A stretch of DNA of 45,398 bases from Phyllobacterium brassicacearum (GTDB lineage Bacteria > Pseudomonadota > Alphaproteobacteria > Rhizobiales > Rhizobiaceae). The position numbers and the translations under genes were made by a program. Where the stretch lies: the NCBI RefSeq assembly GCF_003010955.1, contig NZ_PGGO01000031.1, positions 1 to 45,398 on the forward strand, read 5' to 3'. How positions within the stretch are numbered: the first letter of the stretch is position 1; each line of letters opens with the position of its first letter. Shown in pieces: positions 7,502-15,286 of this stretch. The notes beneath the pieces are model-generated. The model worked only from the letters and a program-made list of their open reading frames with translations. It was not told the origin of the DNA and searched no databases.

Positions 7502-8239
7502 TTATCGGCGCTTCGTCACAGCCAGCCAGCGATGGTCCGGGCCTTCGAATCCCATTCCGCGGACCGCAATCATCACGGCGATCACCGGCTCGCCGCTCTC
7601 CGGGTAATAGGTCTGGACGGCACCGATACTGTAGCCTTGCGGGCAGCCACGGCTTGCGGGAGTGGCGGCATCCTCATGCAGCAACTCCGGTTTCGCATCC
7701 GGCTTGTCCTCAAGAAGCGTCAGGCGGAAGCCCTTGATTTCACCAATGTTTTGGCAAACATCACTAGCGGGAACAGCGATCTCTTCCAGTGCAACTGTCA
7801 GCGCCGGGTCGATAGCAGGAAAGACCGGTCGCGGATTGACCCTGACCTTGAACGGGTCGGCCGATAGCTCGGTCACCGGGTTCGCGGCGACGGTCATACC
7901 GGCGTTCGCCTGCAAATCCTCGTCCATCAGGGAGGTCACACCCTGCGCATCCCGCCCCGCCTTTTCGCGTGCGCTTTCCAGTGACGCGTTTTCATCGTCC
8001 AGCCTTACCCGAACGGGCGTTTTGGGCAGGAACTTGTCAGTCGTGGTGTCGATGTAGAACCGGTTGGCATAGGGAAAACCGGATCCATCCTGTACGCCAT
8101 ATTCCTCGAACGCAAACACCCCGCCATCCTTGGAAAAGCCAATGATATCAAGCTTCGCGGCGTCACCTGCCTGCGCAACCAACGGCCAAGAACCCATGAT
8201 CAGGGCGAGCAAAGCGAGGCGGTGGTGGCGAAAAATCAT
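7502..8239 (-). CDS. DUF2259-family secreted protein
   Basis: A 245-aa predicted periplasmic protein with an N-terminal signal peptide (basic MIFRHHR, hydrophobic LALLALIMGSWPLVAQAG, cleavage near 24-26). The mature part matches DUF2259: KLDIIGFSKDGGVFAFEEYGV near the N-terminus, RFYIDTTTDKF, and a C-terminal GMGFEGPDHRWLAVT. Function unknown. The gene starts 2 bp past the rpe stop, with an AAAAGGA Shine-Dalgarno inside the rpe terminal codons, so translation is probably coupled. A longer start at 8257 would overlap rpe and bypass this site. Confidence 0.88.
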   Translation of the reverse strand: MIFRHHRLALLALIMGSWPLVAQAGDAAKLDIIGFSKDGGVFAFEEYGVQDGSGFPYANRFYIDTTTDKFLPKTPVRVRLDDENASLESAREKAGRDAQGVTSLMDEDLQANAGMTVAANPVTELSADPFKVRVNPRPVFPAIDPALTVALEEIAVPASDVCQNIGEIKGFRLTLLEDKPDAKPELLHEDAATPASRGCPQGYSIGAVQTYYPESGEPVIAVMIAVRGMGFEGPDHRWLAVTKRR

Positions 8240-8241
8240 CG

Positions 8242-8913
8242 TTATCCTTTTAAGCACGCATTACGGATCAGGTCTATGTTTGCCCGGTAAGCTGCCTCGG
8301 TCCCACCCCTGTAGACGGCGGAACCGGCGACGAGTGCATTGGCGCCAGCGGCAGTGGCCAGAGGAGCGGTTTCGGCGGTGACACCGCCATCGACTTCGAG
8401 GTCGATCGGTCGATCGCCAATCATCGCCTTGATTTTACGTATCTTTTCCTGCGTCTCGGCGATGAATTTTTGTCCACCAAAGCCGGGATTGACGGTCATG
8501 ACGAGAATTAGATCAACGTCGTTAAGCACGTATTCGATGGCCGATTCTGGCGTCGCCGGATTGAGCGCGACGCCGGCCTTCTTGCCGAGGGCGCGAATGG
8601 CCTGCAGCGAGCGATGGAGATGTGGTCCCGCTTCCGCATGGATGGTGATGATGTCCGAACCGGCCTTGGCAAAGGCTTCAAGGTAAGGATCGCAAGGCGA
8701 AATCATGAGGTGGGTGTCGAAGATCGCGTCTGTCAGAGGACGGATCGACTTAACCACATCGGGGCCGAATGTGATGTTCGGAACGAAGTGCCCGTCCATA
8801 ACGTCGATATGGATCCAGTCTGCGCCTGCCTGCAAAACAGTGGTGACTTCCGAGCCAAGCTTGGAAAAGTCCGAAGCGAGAATGGACGGGGCGATGACGA
8901 GCGGACGGCTCAT
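8242..8913 (-). CDS. rpe: Ribulose-phosphate 3-epimerase
   Basis: A 223-aa TIM-barrel enzyme that interconverts D-ribulose 5-phosphate and D-xylulose 5-phosphate in the pentose phosphate pathway. Visible motifs are APSILASDF at 8-16, [12 protein letters not shown] at 35-46 (metal ligands His35 and Asp37), DTHLM near 66-70 with the third His, [13 protein letters not shown] and LEVDGGV with the second catalytic Asp. Length is typical. GGAG lies eight bases before the ATG. It is followed at once by the DUF2259 gene and preceded by the P1 peptidase gene with a 68-bp gap. Confidence 0.96.
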   Translation of the reverse strand: MSRPLVIAPSILASDFSKLGSEVTTVLQAGADWIHIDVMDGHFVPNITFGPDVVKSIRPLTDAIFDTHLMISPCDPYLEAFAKAGSDIITIHAEAGPHLHRSLQAIRALGKKAGVALNPATPESAIEYVLNDVDLILVMTVNPGFGGQKFIAETQEKIRKIKAMIGDRPIDLEVDGGVTAETAPLATAAGANALVAGSAVYRGGTEAAYRANIDLIRNACLKG

Positions 8914-8981
8914 AGAAGGATCTCCGGTAAGAATTTTGTGCGCCGGTTAACACGGGCGGCATTATCGTACAATCGAAAGCG

Positions 8982-9989
8982 TCAGAGCCGCGACCGCCAG
9001 ACCGGATATGGATCATTGTCCGCTGGCACAGCAGCGTGGACACCGCGCGCAACAGCACGCGACATCGTCGATGCGGCAATCGCACAAAGATCAATGAATT
9101 CAGCAACTTCCGGTGTCCGGCCGCTGGCTCCCGTTGCCAGTGCAAACACAAGATCGCCATCGAAAGGGGTGTGGGAGGGCCAAATCGCGCGCGTAAAACC
9201 ATCATGGGCGGCAATGGCGAGGCGTTTTGCCTGGGCCTTGGTCAGTATCAGGTCGGTGGCGATAACGCCGATCGTGGTGTTCCCTTCACGAGCCGCATCG
9301 TTGAATTTGGTCCGCACTTCGACAGCATCGGCAGGCAGCGGATGGGGCAGGCCAAGTCCGCCGAACTCATCGCCGATTTCAAACGGCGCTGCCCAGAAAT
9401 GTTTGCTTTTTCCGACTGTTACGGAGCCGAGCGCATTGACAGCGACAAGAGCGCCGATGGTCGTGCCACTTTCGAGGAATGATGAGGCTGAGCCGAGGCC
9501 GCCTTTCAATCCGGCGGCCGTCGCGCCGGTGCCCGCGCCAACGGTCCCGATTTTGAAGTCACGCGATGCGACCTGCACGGCGTCATAACCAAGCTCGCGA
9601 TAGGGCGGATACCGGCCCCATTCCTTGTCGCCGCCATTGAGCATGTCGAAGAGAATGGCGGCGGGAACGATGGGAATACGGTGTGTGCCGACCTCAAAGC
9701 CAATGCCCATTTCACGCAAGGCGGCCTGAGCGCCTGAAGCGGCGTCGAGCCCGAACGCCGATCCACCGGACAATACCAGCGCGTTGATCGCCTCGACGGT
9801 GTTGTGTGGCTGCAGCAGATCGGTCTCGCGCGTGCCAGGTGCACCGCCGAGCACCTTGACCGCGGCGGTTGCGGGACTATCGCACAGAATGACCGTGGTG
9901 CCGGATTTGACTTTGTTGTCCGAAGCATTACCGACGCTCAGGCCGTCGACGTCGGTGATGAGGTTGCGTGGGCCGGACTTGATTGTCAT
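8982..9989 (-). CDS. P1-family (S58/DmpA-type) N-terminal nucleophile peptidase
   Basis: A 335-aa member of the DmpA/ornithine acetyltransferase-like fold, whose precursors self-cleave to expose an N-terminal nucleophile. Visible family segments are NLITDVDGLSVGNA at the start, VLSGGSAFGLDAASG near 73-87 and GTVGAGTGATAAGLKGG near 148-164. The likely self-cleavage point is GNTTIGVIATD, with Asn-Thr at about 237-238 and Thr as nucleophile, as known for ThnT-like members; DmpA and BapA use Ser. Such enzymes release N-terminal D- or L-amino acids or beta-amino acids. The ATG at 9989 overlaps the stop of the binding-protein gene in TGATG; an in-frame TTG one codon earlier was not chosen. Confidence 0.88.
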   Translation of the reverse strand: MTIKSGPRNLITDVDGLSVGNASDNKVKSGTTVILCDSPATAAVKVLGGAPGTRETDLLQPHNTVEAINALVLSGGSAFGLDAASGAQAALREMGIGFEVGTHRIPIVPAAILFDMLNGGDKEWGRYPPYRELGYDAVQVASRDFKIGTVGAGTGATAAGLKGGLGSASSFLESGTTIGALVAVNALGSVTVGKSKHFWAAPFEIGDEFGGLGLPHPLPADAVEVRTKFNDAAREGNTTIGVIATDLILTKAQAKRLAIAAHDGFTRAIWPSHTPFDGDLVFALATGASGRTPEVAEFIDLCAIAASTMSRAVARGVHAAVPADNDPYPVWRSRL

Positions 9990-11065
9990 CAATTGATCTC
10001 CAGCACGAACTGGCTGCCATCATATTTCTGCAGACGATATGTGTCGGCGACACGTTCGCCAGTGGTATTGAACTGTATCGATCCGAGTGCCGTATCGAAG
10101 ACATTCTTGCGGAGCAGTTCCGATAACGATCCCGCCTGCGACTGGGCCATGGTTAGGACCTGAATCGCTACTTCTACGGCCGCATAGGCCGGGAGAGTAT
10201 AGCCTTCTGGCACTTTACCCGCGAGCTCGATGGCGTTCTTGGCATTGCGCGCGCTTTCAAGCAGTTGTGGTTCGCGCGGCGCAATCATCAGTGTTCCGAT
10301 GGCAAGCCCATTCCCGGTGGCATTCAGTGCTTCGCCGCTGGCGATGACAAGCGGATAGCCAAGCGCCACCGCGCTTCGTCCAATGGCGGCAACGTCGTCG
10401 CGCTCGCCGCCGACAAACACCTGGGTGGCGTCAGCGCGTTTCAGGCGACCGACAAGCGCGTTCTGGTTGTCCAGGCCGGGCCGATACGTGTCGGCAAATA
10501 CTGGTTTCAAGCCTTTTTCCTCGAGACGGGCCCGTACGCCAGACGCAAGCTCGCGGCCGAAGATTGTGCCATCATCGATGATGGCGAAGGGCACGGAACG
10601 CCAGCGTTCAGCAAGTATATCACCCGTTTCCTCTGCTTCGTTGCGATCTGACGGCGCAATCCTGAAAACCGGATAAGGCTGCTCGGTACGCAGTTCCGTC
10701 AGGGTTCGCGACCGGATGGCGGGGGTGATGACGGGAATGCCCTTCTGGCTAAGAATGGGGAGGGCGGCCTCAAGCGATTCCGTACAGAGAAAGCCCACGA
10801 CGATCATGACATTGGCCTGCACCATCTGCGTTGCGGCCGCCGCGCCGCCGGCGGCGTCACACTTGTCGTCGGCTGATACGATCGAGATGGTCTGACCATT
10901 CTTGTTTGTCGCGACAGCAATGGTCGCACCGTCGAGCAATTGAGTACCGAGGCGCGCAAAGGAGCCGGAAAGCGGCGCAATAACGCCAATCTTGTCTTCC
11001 GCATATGCGACACTGCAGAACAACAGGCAGAGGCCAAACGTTGCGGTGCGTATCATGGGATTCAT
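9989..11065 (-). CDS. Periplasmic binding protein of the branched-chain amino acid (LivJ) type
   Basis: A 358-aa type I periplasmic binding protein with a signal peptide (MNPMIRTATFGLCLLFCSVAYA, cleavage near 22). The mature start DKIGVIAPLSGSFARLG is the standard LivJ/AmiC-fold opening. Later VVGFLCTESLEAALPIL and PVITPAIRS line the ligand cleft. These proteins deliver amino acids or amides to ABC permeases or to sensors. No permease or ATPase gene is next to it; the next gene, translationally overlapped, is a peptidase. A LacI-type palindrome at 11093-11104 lies 28 bp before the ATG, where it could repress the pair. The Shine-Dalgarno AGAGGAAA is rather distant from the ATG. Confidence 0.88.
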   Translation of the reverse strand: MNPMIRTATFGLCLLFCSVAYAEDKIGVIAPLSGSFARLGTQLLDGATIAVATNKNGQTISIVSADDKCDAAGGAAAATQMVQANVMIVVGFLCTESLEAALPILSQKGIPVITPAIRSRTLTELRTEQPYPVFRIAPSDRNEAEETGDILAERWRSVPFAIIDDGTIFGRELASGVRARLEEKGLKPVFADTYRPGLDNQNALVGRLKRADATQVFVGGERDDVAAIGRSAVALGYPLVIASGEALNATGNGLAIGTLMIAPREPQLLESARNAKNAIELAGKVPEGYTLPAYAAVEVAIQVLTMAQSQAGSLSELLRKNVFDTALGSIQFNTTGERVADTYRLQKYDGSQFVLEIN

Positions 11066-11092
11066 TGCGAAAATGCCGTTTCCTCTTGAATG

Positions 11093-11104
11093 GTAAGCGC
11101 TTAC
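11093..11104. promoter_or_regulatory. LacI-type operator palindrome
   Basis: GTAAGCGCTTAC is a perfect 12-bp dyad with the CG centre typical of LacI/GalR-family operators (compare the generic TGnAAnCGnTTnCA form; here GGTAAGCGCTTACA). It lies 28 bp upstream of the binding-protein start and about 140 bp before the flavin reductase gene, in a divergent spacer. A second short dyad, CGGTAACCG, follows at 11112-11120. No LacI-family regulator gene is in the window, so the regulator is unknown. Confidence 0.55.
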
Positions 11105-11241
11105 ACGTTTTCGGTAACCGTTTCCTTCATTCTGTGCAATGCAACCCTATATAAAAGGAAACATATCGGAAAAAAATAATCTGGCCCTATGGTTACGGCG
11201 TGCGTTGAGATAGTGATGCTTTGTTTAACGGAAACAGAATT

Positions 11242-11748
11242 GTGCTTATTGCCAACGATCAGAAAATAGAGCCGCTCGCGTTTCGCAATGCCATGAGTCA
11301 TTTTGCCGAGGCGGTCCATATCATCACCACGGACGGTCCCGCGGGCCGCCGCGGCGTGACGATTTCGGCAGTATGCTCGGTTTCCGATAACCCGGCGACG
11401 ATGCTCGTCTGCCTCAACCGCAGCCACGAATTCAATCATCTCTTCATCGAGAATCAGGTTTTTGCACTTAACACGCTGTCGATTGGCCAGCAGGCCCTTT
11501 CGGAGGCGTTTTCCGGCAAGGGCGAGCTCTCTCAGCAAGACCGGTTTGCGATGGGGCGTTGGCAAACGCTGCAAACCGGTGCTCCCGTGCTGATGGACGC
11601 GCTGGCGAGTTTCGATTGCCGCATCATTGCGACGCATGAAGTTGCCACGCACTATGTGATCTATGGCAAGGTGACGGCACTCAATATGGGCAAGCGCCGC
11701 CGGTCATTGATTTATCTCAACCGCTCCTATCACGGCTCAGGGGATTAG
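11242..11748 (+). CDS. Flavin reductase family protein (HpaC/RutF-like FMN-binding split barrel)
   Basis: A 168-aa short-chain flavin reductase. The pattern FRNAMSHFAEAVHIITTDG, then GVTISAVCSVSDNPATMLVCLNRS, is the family's FMN-binding split-barrel opening. The C-terminal IIATHEVATHYVIYGKV gives the conserved late His. These enzymes make reduced flavin with NAD(P)H for a partner monooxygenase; no monooxygenase is adjacent. The start is uncertain: GTG at 11242 puts the protein near usual length, while TTG at 11221 would add seven residues. It precedes the MoxR gene by 13 bp and could be transcribed with the maturation cluster, where a reduced flavin supply would be a new idea. Confidence 0.82.
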   Translation: MLIANDQKIEPLAFRNAMSHFAEAVHIITTDGPAGRRGVTISAVCSVSDNPATMLVCLNRSHEFNHLFIENQVFALNTLSIGQQALSEAFSGKGELSQQDRFAMGRWQTLQTGAPVLMDALASFDCRIIATHEVATHYVIYGKVTALNMGKRRRSLIYLNRSYHGSGD

Positions 11749-11761
11749 CACCGGAGGCAGT

Positions 11762-12688
11762 ATGGCCGCTAAAACCGTTCCTTCATTGCCGCAGTCGATT
11801 GAGGATACGCTGGCGCTGCTTGAAGGCGGCGGCTATGTGGCTGATCGTGCGCTGGCTACGGTGCTTTTCCTGAGCCTGCGCATGAAACGTCCGCTCTTTC
11901 TCGAAGGTGAGGCGGGTGTCGGCAAGACCGAGATTGCCAAGGTGCTTGCCACAACGCTGGACCGGCCGTTGATCCGCCTGCAGTGCTATGAAGGGCTGGA
12001 CGTCTCGTCGGCTGTCTATGAGTGGAACTATGCGGCGCAGATGATCGAGATCCGCCTGGATGAAGCCAGCGGCAAGGTCGACAAGCGTGCGATTGAACGC
12101 AACGTTTTCTCCGAGAAATTCCTGATCCGCAGGCCTGTCCTCCAAGCGCTTTCCGGTGAGCCGGGCAAGGCGCCCGTCTTCCTGATCGACGAATTGGATC
12201 GCACCGATGAAGCCTTCGAGGCCTTCTTGCTCGAAGTGTTGTCGGATTTTCAGGTTACTGTTCCCGAACTTGGCACCATTCGTGCTGCGGAGCCGCCGCT
12301 TGTCATCATCACGACCAATCGCACGCGCGAAATTCACGACGCGCTGAAACGCCGATGCCTCTATCATTGGGTCGACTATCCCTCTGCCGAGCGGGAACTC
12401 GAGATCGTTAGGCGCAAGGTGCCCGCTGCCAATGAACGGCTTTCCGACGAAATTGTCCGCTATGTACAGAAACTGCGTGATATCGACCTGTTCAAGTTGC
12501 CGGGCGTTGCCGAAACCATCGACTGGGCTGGAGCTTTGACCGAGATGGACAAGCTGGCGCTCGATCCGGAAACGGTCTCCGACACGATCGGTGTGCTGCT
12601 TAAATACCAGGACGATATCGCCAGGATCGCCGGTGGCGAGGGACGGCGTATCCTTGATGAGGTCAAGGCGGAGCTGAACGCGGCGTGA
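11762..12688 (+). CDS. MoxR-family AAA+ ATPase (CoxD-like)
   Basis: A 308-aa AAA+ ATPase. The Walker A motif is GEAGVGKTE at 49-57; Walker B is FLIDELDR near 141-148. Sensor I lies in VIITTNRTREI, and an arginine-finger-like segment is HDALKRRCLYHWVDYP. MoxR/CoxD proteins act with a VWA partner to mature metalloenzymes; CoxD is known to help assemble the CuSMoO2 centre in CO dehydrogenase of Afipia (Oligotropha). Here the VWA partner starts 1 bp after the stop codon and XdhC/MocA-type genes follow. An ACCGGAGGCAGT Shine-Dalgarno precedes ATG. Distinguishing CoxD from other MoxR clades rests on context. Confidence 0.9.
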   Translation: MAAKTVPSLPQSIEDTLALLEGGGYVADRALATVLFLSLRMKRPLFLEGEAGVGKTEIAKVLATTLDRPLIRLQCYEGLDVSSAVYEWNYAAQMIEIRLDEASGKVDKRAIERNVFSEKFLIRRPVLQALSGEPGKAPVFLIDELDRTDEAFEAFLLEVLSDFQVTVPELGTIRAAEPPLVIITTNRTREIHDALKRRCLYHWVDYPSAERELEIVRRKVPAANERLSDEIVRYVQKLRDIDLFKLPGVAETIDWAGALTEMDKLALDPETVSDTIGVLLKYQDDIARIAGGEGRRILDEVKAELNAA

Positions 12689-12689
12689 C

Positions 12690-13952
12690 ATGGAAACATT
12701 CACTTCATCGCCAAAGGTAGCGCGCTCGGACAGTCGCCTTGCCGACAATATCGTCTATTTTGCCAGGACTCTGCGCAAAGCCGGATTACGGGTTGGCCCG
12801 GCCTCGGTCAGGGATGCGATCGAGGCCGTCCTGGCAGGGGGTATCGGCTCGCGCGACGATTTCTACTGGTCGTTGCACAGCGTCCTCGTCACGCGGCACG
12901 AAGACCACGCAACATTCGACGAGGCATTCCGGCTTTATTGGCGCTCCCGCGAACTGATCGAGAAGATGCTTGCCATGTTCTCGCCTGTGGCAACGGCCAG
13001 CCAGAGGCCGAAATCGAGAGCTGCCGAGGCCCGCGTGGCTGAAGCTTTGTTCAAGGCCAGTTCGCGCAATGAACCAGGTGAACGCCCGCCGGAAATCGAT
13101 CTCGATGCGCGTTTCACCTTTTCTGAGAGGGAAGTACTCCGCACCAAAGACTTCGCCCAGATGTCAGCTGACGAACTCAGCCAGGCGCGCCGGGCCATGG
13201 ATGAATTGAGGCTCCCGGCCGACAAGGTCGAGACGAGGCGCTTCCGCAGCGATCCAAAGGGAGCACGCATCGATCCGCGAGCAATGATGCGTGCGAGCCT
13301 GCGGACAGGCGGCGACCTCATCCTGCCGAAGTTCCGCTCGCGCCGTGAAGTGCATCCGCCGCTGGTCGTCCTTGCGGATATTTCCGGCTCCATGAGCCAG
13401 TATACCCGGATTTTCCTGCACTTCATGCATGCCATGATGGCCAAGCGGCGGCGTGTCCAGTGTTTCGTCTTTGGCACGCGGCTCAGCAACATCACGCGAC
13501 CTTTGCGCTCTCGCGACCCAGACGATGCGATCGCCCATTGTGCGAGCATCGTGCAGGATTGGTCGGGCGGCACCCGCATCGGCGAGACGCTGCGAGAATT
13601 CAACCGGCATTGGTCGCGGCGGGTGCTCGGCCAGGGCGCAGTGGTGCTGTTGATTACGGATGGATTGGAACGCGACGATACCAGTCGTCTTGAAGCGGAA
13701 ATGGAGCGATTGTCCAAGTCCTGCCGGCGGTTGATCTGGCTCAATCCCCTTCTGCGGTTTGAAGGCTTTGAGCCGCGTGCACGCGGGGTACGAGCTATGC
13801 TGCCCTATGTCGACGATTTCCGGGCTGTGCACAATCTTGATGCGCTGGACGATCTGTGCCGGGCGCTTAGCCGTCCAAGCGACAACAACGACGATCCAAT
13901 ACGCTGGTTGCAGCGAGCCCCTTTTCACGAGCGTGGGGCGCACCCATATTAG
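12690..13952 (+). CDS. VWA domain protein (CoxE-like)
   Basis: A 420-aa cytoplasmic protein with a C-terminal von Willebrand A domain. The MIDAS motif DISGSMS lies at about 230-236 (Asp230, Ser232, Ser234). ITDGLERDD supplies the distal Asp and TRIGETLREF the conserved Thr. The N-terminal RLADNIVYFARTLRKAGLRVGP is typical of CoxE/YehP-like proteins (PF05762). CoxE partners with the CoxD ATPase in molybdenum hydroxylase maturation. ATG follows the moxR TGA by one base, indicating coupled translation. A 282-bp spacer then separates it from the XdhC genes, so a second promoter is possible. Confidence 0.9.
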   Translation: METFTSSPKVARSDSRLADNIVYFARTLRKAGLRVGPASVRDAIEAVLAGGIGSRDDFYWSLHSVLVTRHEDHATFDEAFRLYWRSRELIEKMLAMFSPVATASQRPKSRAAEARVAEALFKASSRNEPGERPPEIDLDARFTFSEREVLRTKDFAQMSADELSQARRAMDELRLPADKVETRRFRSDPKGARIDPRAMMRASLRTGGDLILPKFRSRREVHPPLVVLADISGSMSQYTRIFLHFMHAMMAKRRRVQCFVFGTRLSNITRPLRSRDPDDAIAHCASIVQDWSGGTRIGETLREFNRHWSRRVLGQGAVVLLITDGLERDDTSRLEAEMERLSKSCRRLIWLNPLLRFEGFEPRARGVRAMLPYVDDFRAVHNLDALDDLCRALSRPSDNNDDPIRWLQRAPFHERGAHPY

Positions 13953-14234
13953 GTCGCGAACTCGCTATAGGATCGAAATGGCGCCTGAAACGGCAAAAAG
14001 ATGCGAGGAGAGATGCGAAGGGCGGGGTCTTATCCCCCGGCCGAGCAGCTCGACACTGCAGCTTGCAGCCGGTTCGGCGTCCGCAGGATATGGTCTTTTC
14101 GCCCGGCCACTGTGTCGCAAAGGCTTGAAAATGGATAAACATTTCCATCGCCTCTGCTCCTCGTATCCGAACGAAAAGCCTCATACCATTTCGACCCTGT
14201 AGCGAGTTTACGACCTAAGCCCGGAGGTACAGCG
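13953..14234. other. 282-bp spacer inside the maturation cluster
   Basis: No convincing gene. Open frames across it are short or are extensions of shadow frames. The last bases give GGAGGT six bases before the first XdhC start. I see no strong hairpin with T-tract, so the cluster may still be read through, but a promoter could equally lie here. Confidence 0.5.
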
Positions 14235-14570
14235 ATGACACTGCAAACTACCCCTGAAAAGCTCGACCCGCTGATGATCGCCGAAGGCTGGATGGCCGAG
14301 GGTCGCGATGTGGCGATTGCTACCGTCGTGGAAACCTGGGGTTCGGCCCCGCGTCCGGCCGGAAGCCATCTGGTAATCGACGAGGCCGGCAACTTCGAAG
14401 GATCGGTCTCCGGCGGCTGTGTCGAAGGTGCGGTGATTGCCGAGGCCATGGATGTGATCAAGCAAGGTCAACCGCGCATGCTGGAATTCGGCATCGCGGA
14501 TGAAACGGCCTGGCAGGTCGGACTGTCCTGTGGCGGCCGGATCAAAGTTTATGTGGAACGGTTGGGCTGA
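14235..14570 (+). CDS. XdhC/CoxI-family N-terminal domain protein
   Basis: A 111-aa protein equal to the XdhC_CoxI domain (PF02625). The key segment is ETWGSAPRPAGSHLVID followed by GNFEGSVSGGCVEGAV, with the conserved Cys in SGGCVE at about residue 61, and later GLSCGGRIKVYVE with a second conserved Cys. In xanthine dehydrogenase maturation XdhC binds molybdenum cofactor, protects it and helps its sulfuration before insertion. Here the domain is a separate small protein, with the Rossmann domain in the next gene. The split is common in alphaproteobacterial cox-type clusters. GGAGGT precedes ATG. Confidence 0.92.
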   Translation: MTLQTTPEKLDPLMIAEGWMAEGRDVAIATVVETWGSAPRPAGSHLVIDEAGNFEGSVSGGCVEGAVIAEAMDVIKQGQPRMLEFGIADETAWQVGLSCGGRIKVYVERLG

Positions 14571-14572
14571 GC

Positions 14573-15286
14573 GTGGATCCTTATTGCCTCAAGAAACTCA
14601 ATCAAGAACGGCGTGCCCGGCGCGCCGCGTTGTTGCTGACTGATCTTGGTGACGGGCGTGACAGGGTGATCAAGGAAGGCGATCCGGTTGCCGGGCCGCT
14701 CGGGATTGCGATCAACCAGGCTTTCTTGTCCGGCGGATCGACGGTCGCAGAGATCGATGGCCGCTCCTTTTTTCTCAACGTTCACCTGCCGCCGCCGCGC
14801 CTTGTGGTGATCGGCGCGGTGCATATCAGCCAGGCATTGGCTTCGATGGCGAAAATCGCTGGTTACGACATGGAAATCATAGACCCGCGGACGGCGTTTG
14901 CGACACCGGAGCGCTTTCCTGACGTCAGCCTCTTTGCCGAGTGGCCGCAGGACATTCTCCAAACACGTCCGCTCGATCCTTACACTGCGGTTGCCGCCGT
15001 GACACATGATCCGAAGATCGATGACCTGCCGCTGGAGCGCGCCGTGAACGCAGGATGCTTCTACGTTGGCGCGTTGGGAAGCCGCAAGACACACGCAAAA
15101 CGCGTCGACCGGTTGAAGTCGCTGGGTCTGAGTGACGAGCAGATAGGCTCCATCCATTCGCCAATCGGCCTTGATATTGGAGCGGCGAGCCCCGCCGAGA
15201 TTGCTGTTGCGATTATGGGTGAAGTCATCAAGGCGTTCCGCGCGCGGGGCCTGCGGACTGCATTGCAATTGGAAAAGACAGCATGA
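14573..15286 (+). CDS. XdhC-family Rossmann domain protein
   Basis: A 237-aa protein matching the C-terminal XdhC_C Rossmann domain (PF13478). Visible are RLVVIGAVHISQALASMAKIAGYDMEIIDPR (a nucleotide-binding-like beta-alpha-beta), then AAVTHDPKIDD, GCFYVGALGSRKTHAKR and SPIGLDIGAASPAEIAVAIM, the last being the family's usual end. The usual GAGHV-type motif is GAVHI here. It starts with GTG, two bases after the previous stop, and its end overlaps the next gene's ATG in ATGA. With the previous gene it reconstitutes a full XdhC. Confidence 0.9.
   Translation: MDPYCLKKLNQERRARRAALLLTDLGDGRDRVIKEGDPVAGPLGIAINQAFLSGGSTVAEIDGRSFFLNVHLPPPRLVVIGAVHISQALASMAKIAGYDMEIIDPRTAFATPERFPDVSLFAEWPQDILQTRPLDPYTAVAAVTHDPKIDDLPLERAVNAGCFYVGALGSRKTHAKRVDRLKSLGLSDEQIGSIHSPIGLDIGAASPAEIAVAIMGEVIKAFRARGLRTALQLEKTA

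Noticed and set aside
8614..9588. A 324-residue plus-strand frame opposite rpe and the P1 peptidase
   Set aside because: It spans two real genes on the other strand and has no family similarity.
11783..12748. A 321-residue minus-strand frame opposite the MoxR ATPase
   Set aside because: It is a shadow of the AAA+ gene; no motif or start signal supports it.
13979..14202. Short plus-strand frame between the VWA and XdhC genes
   Set aside because: It is the tail of a longer out-of-frame shadow, without a Shine-Dalgarno or family similarity.
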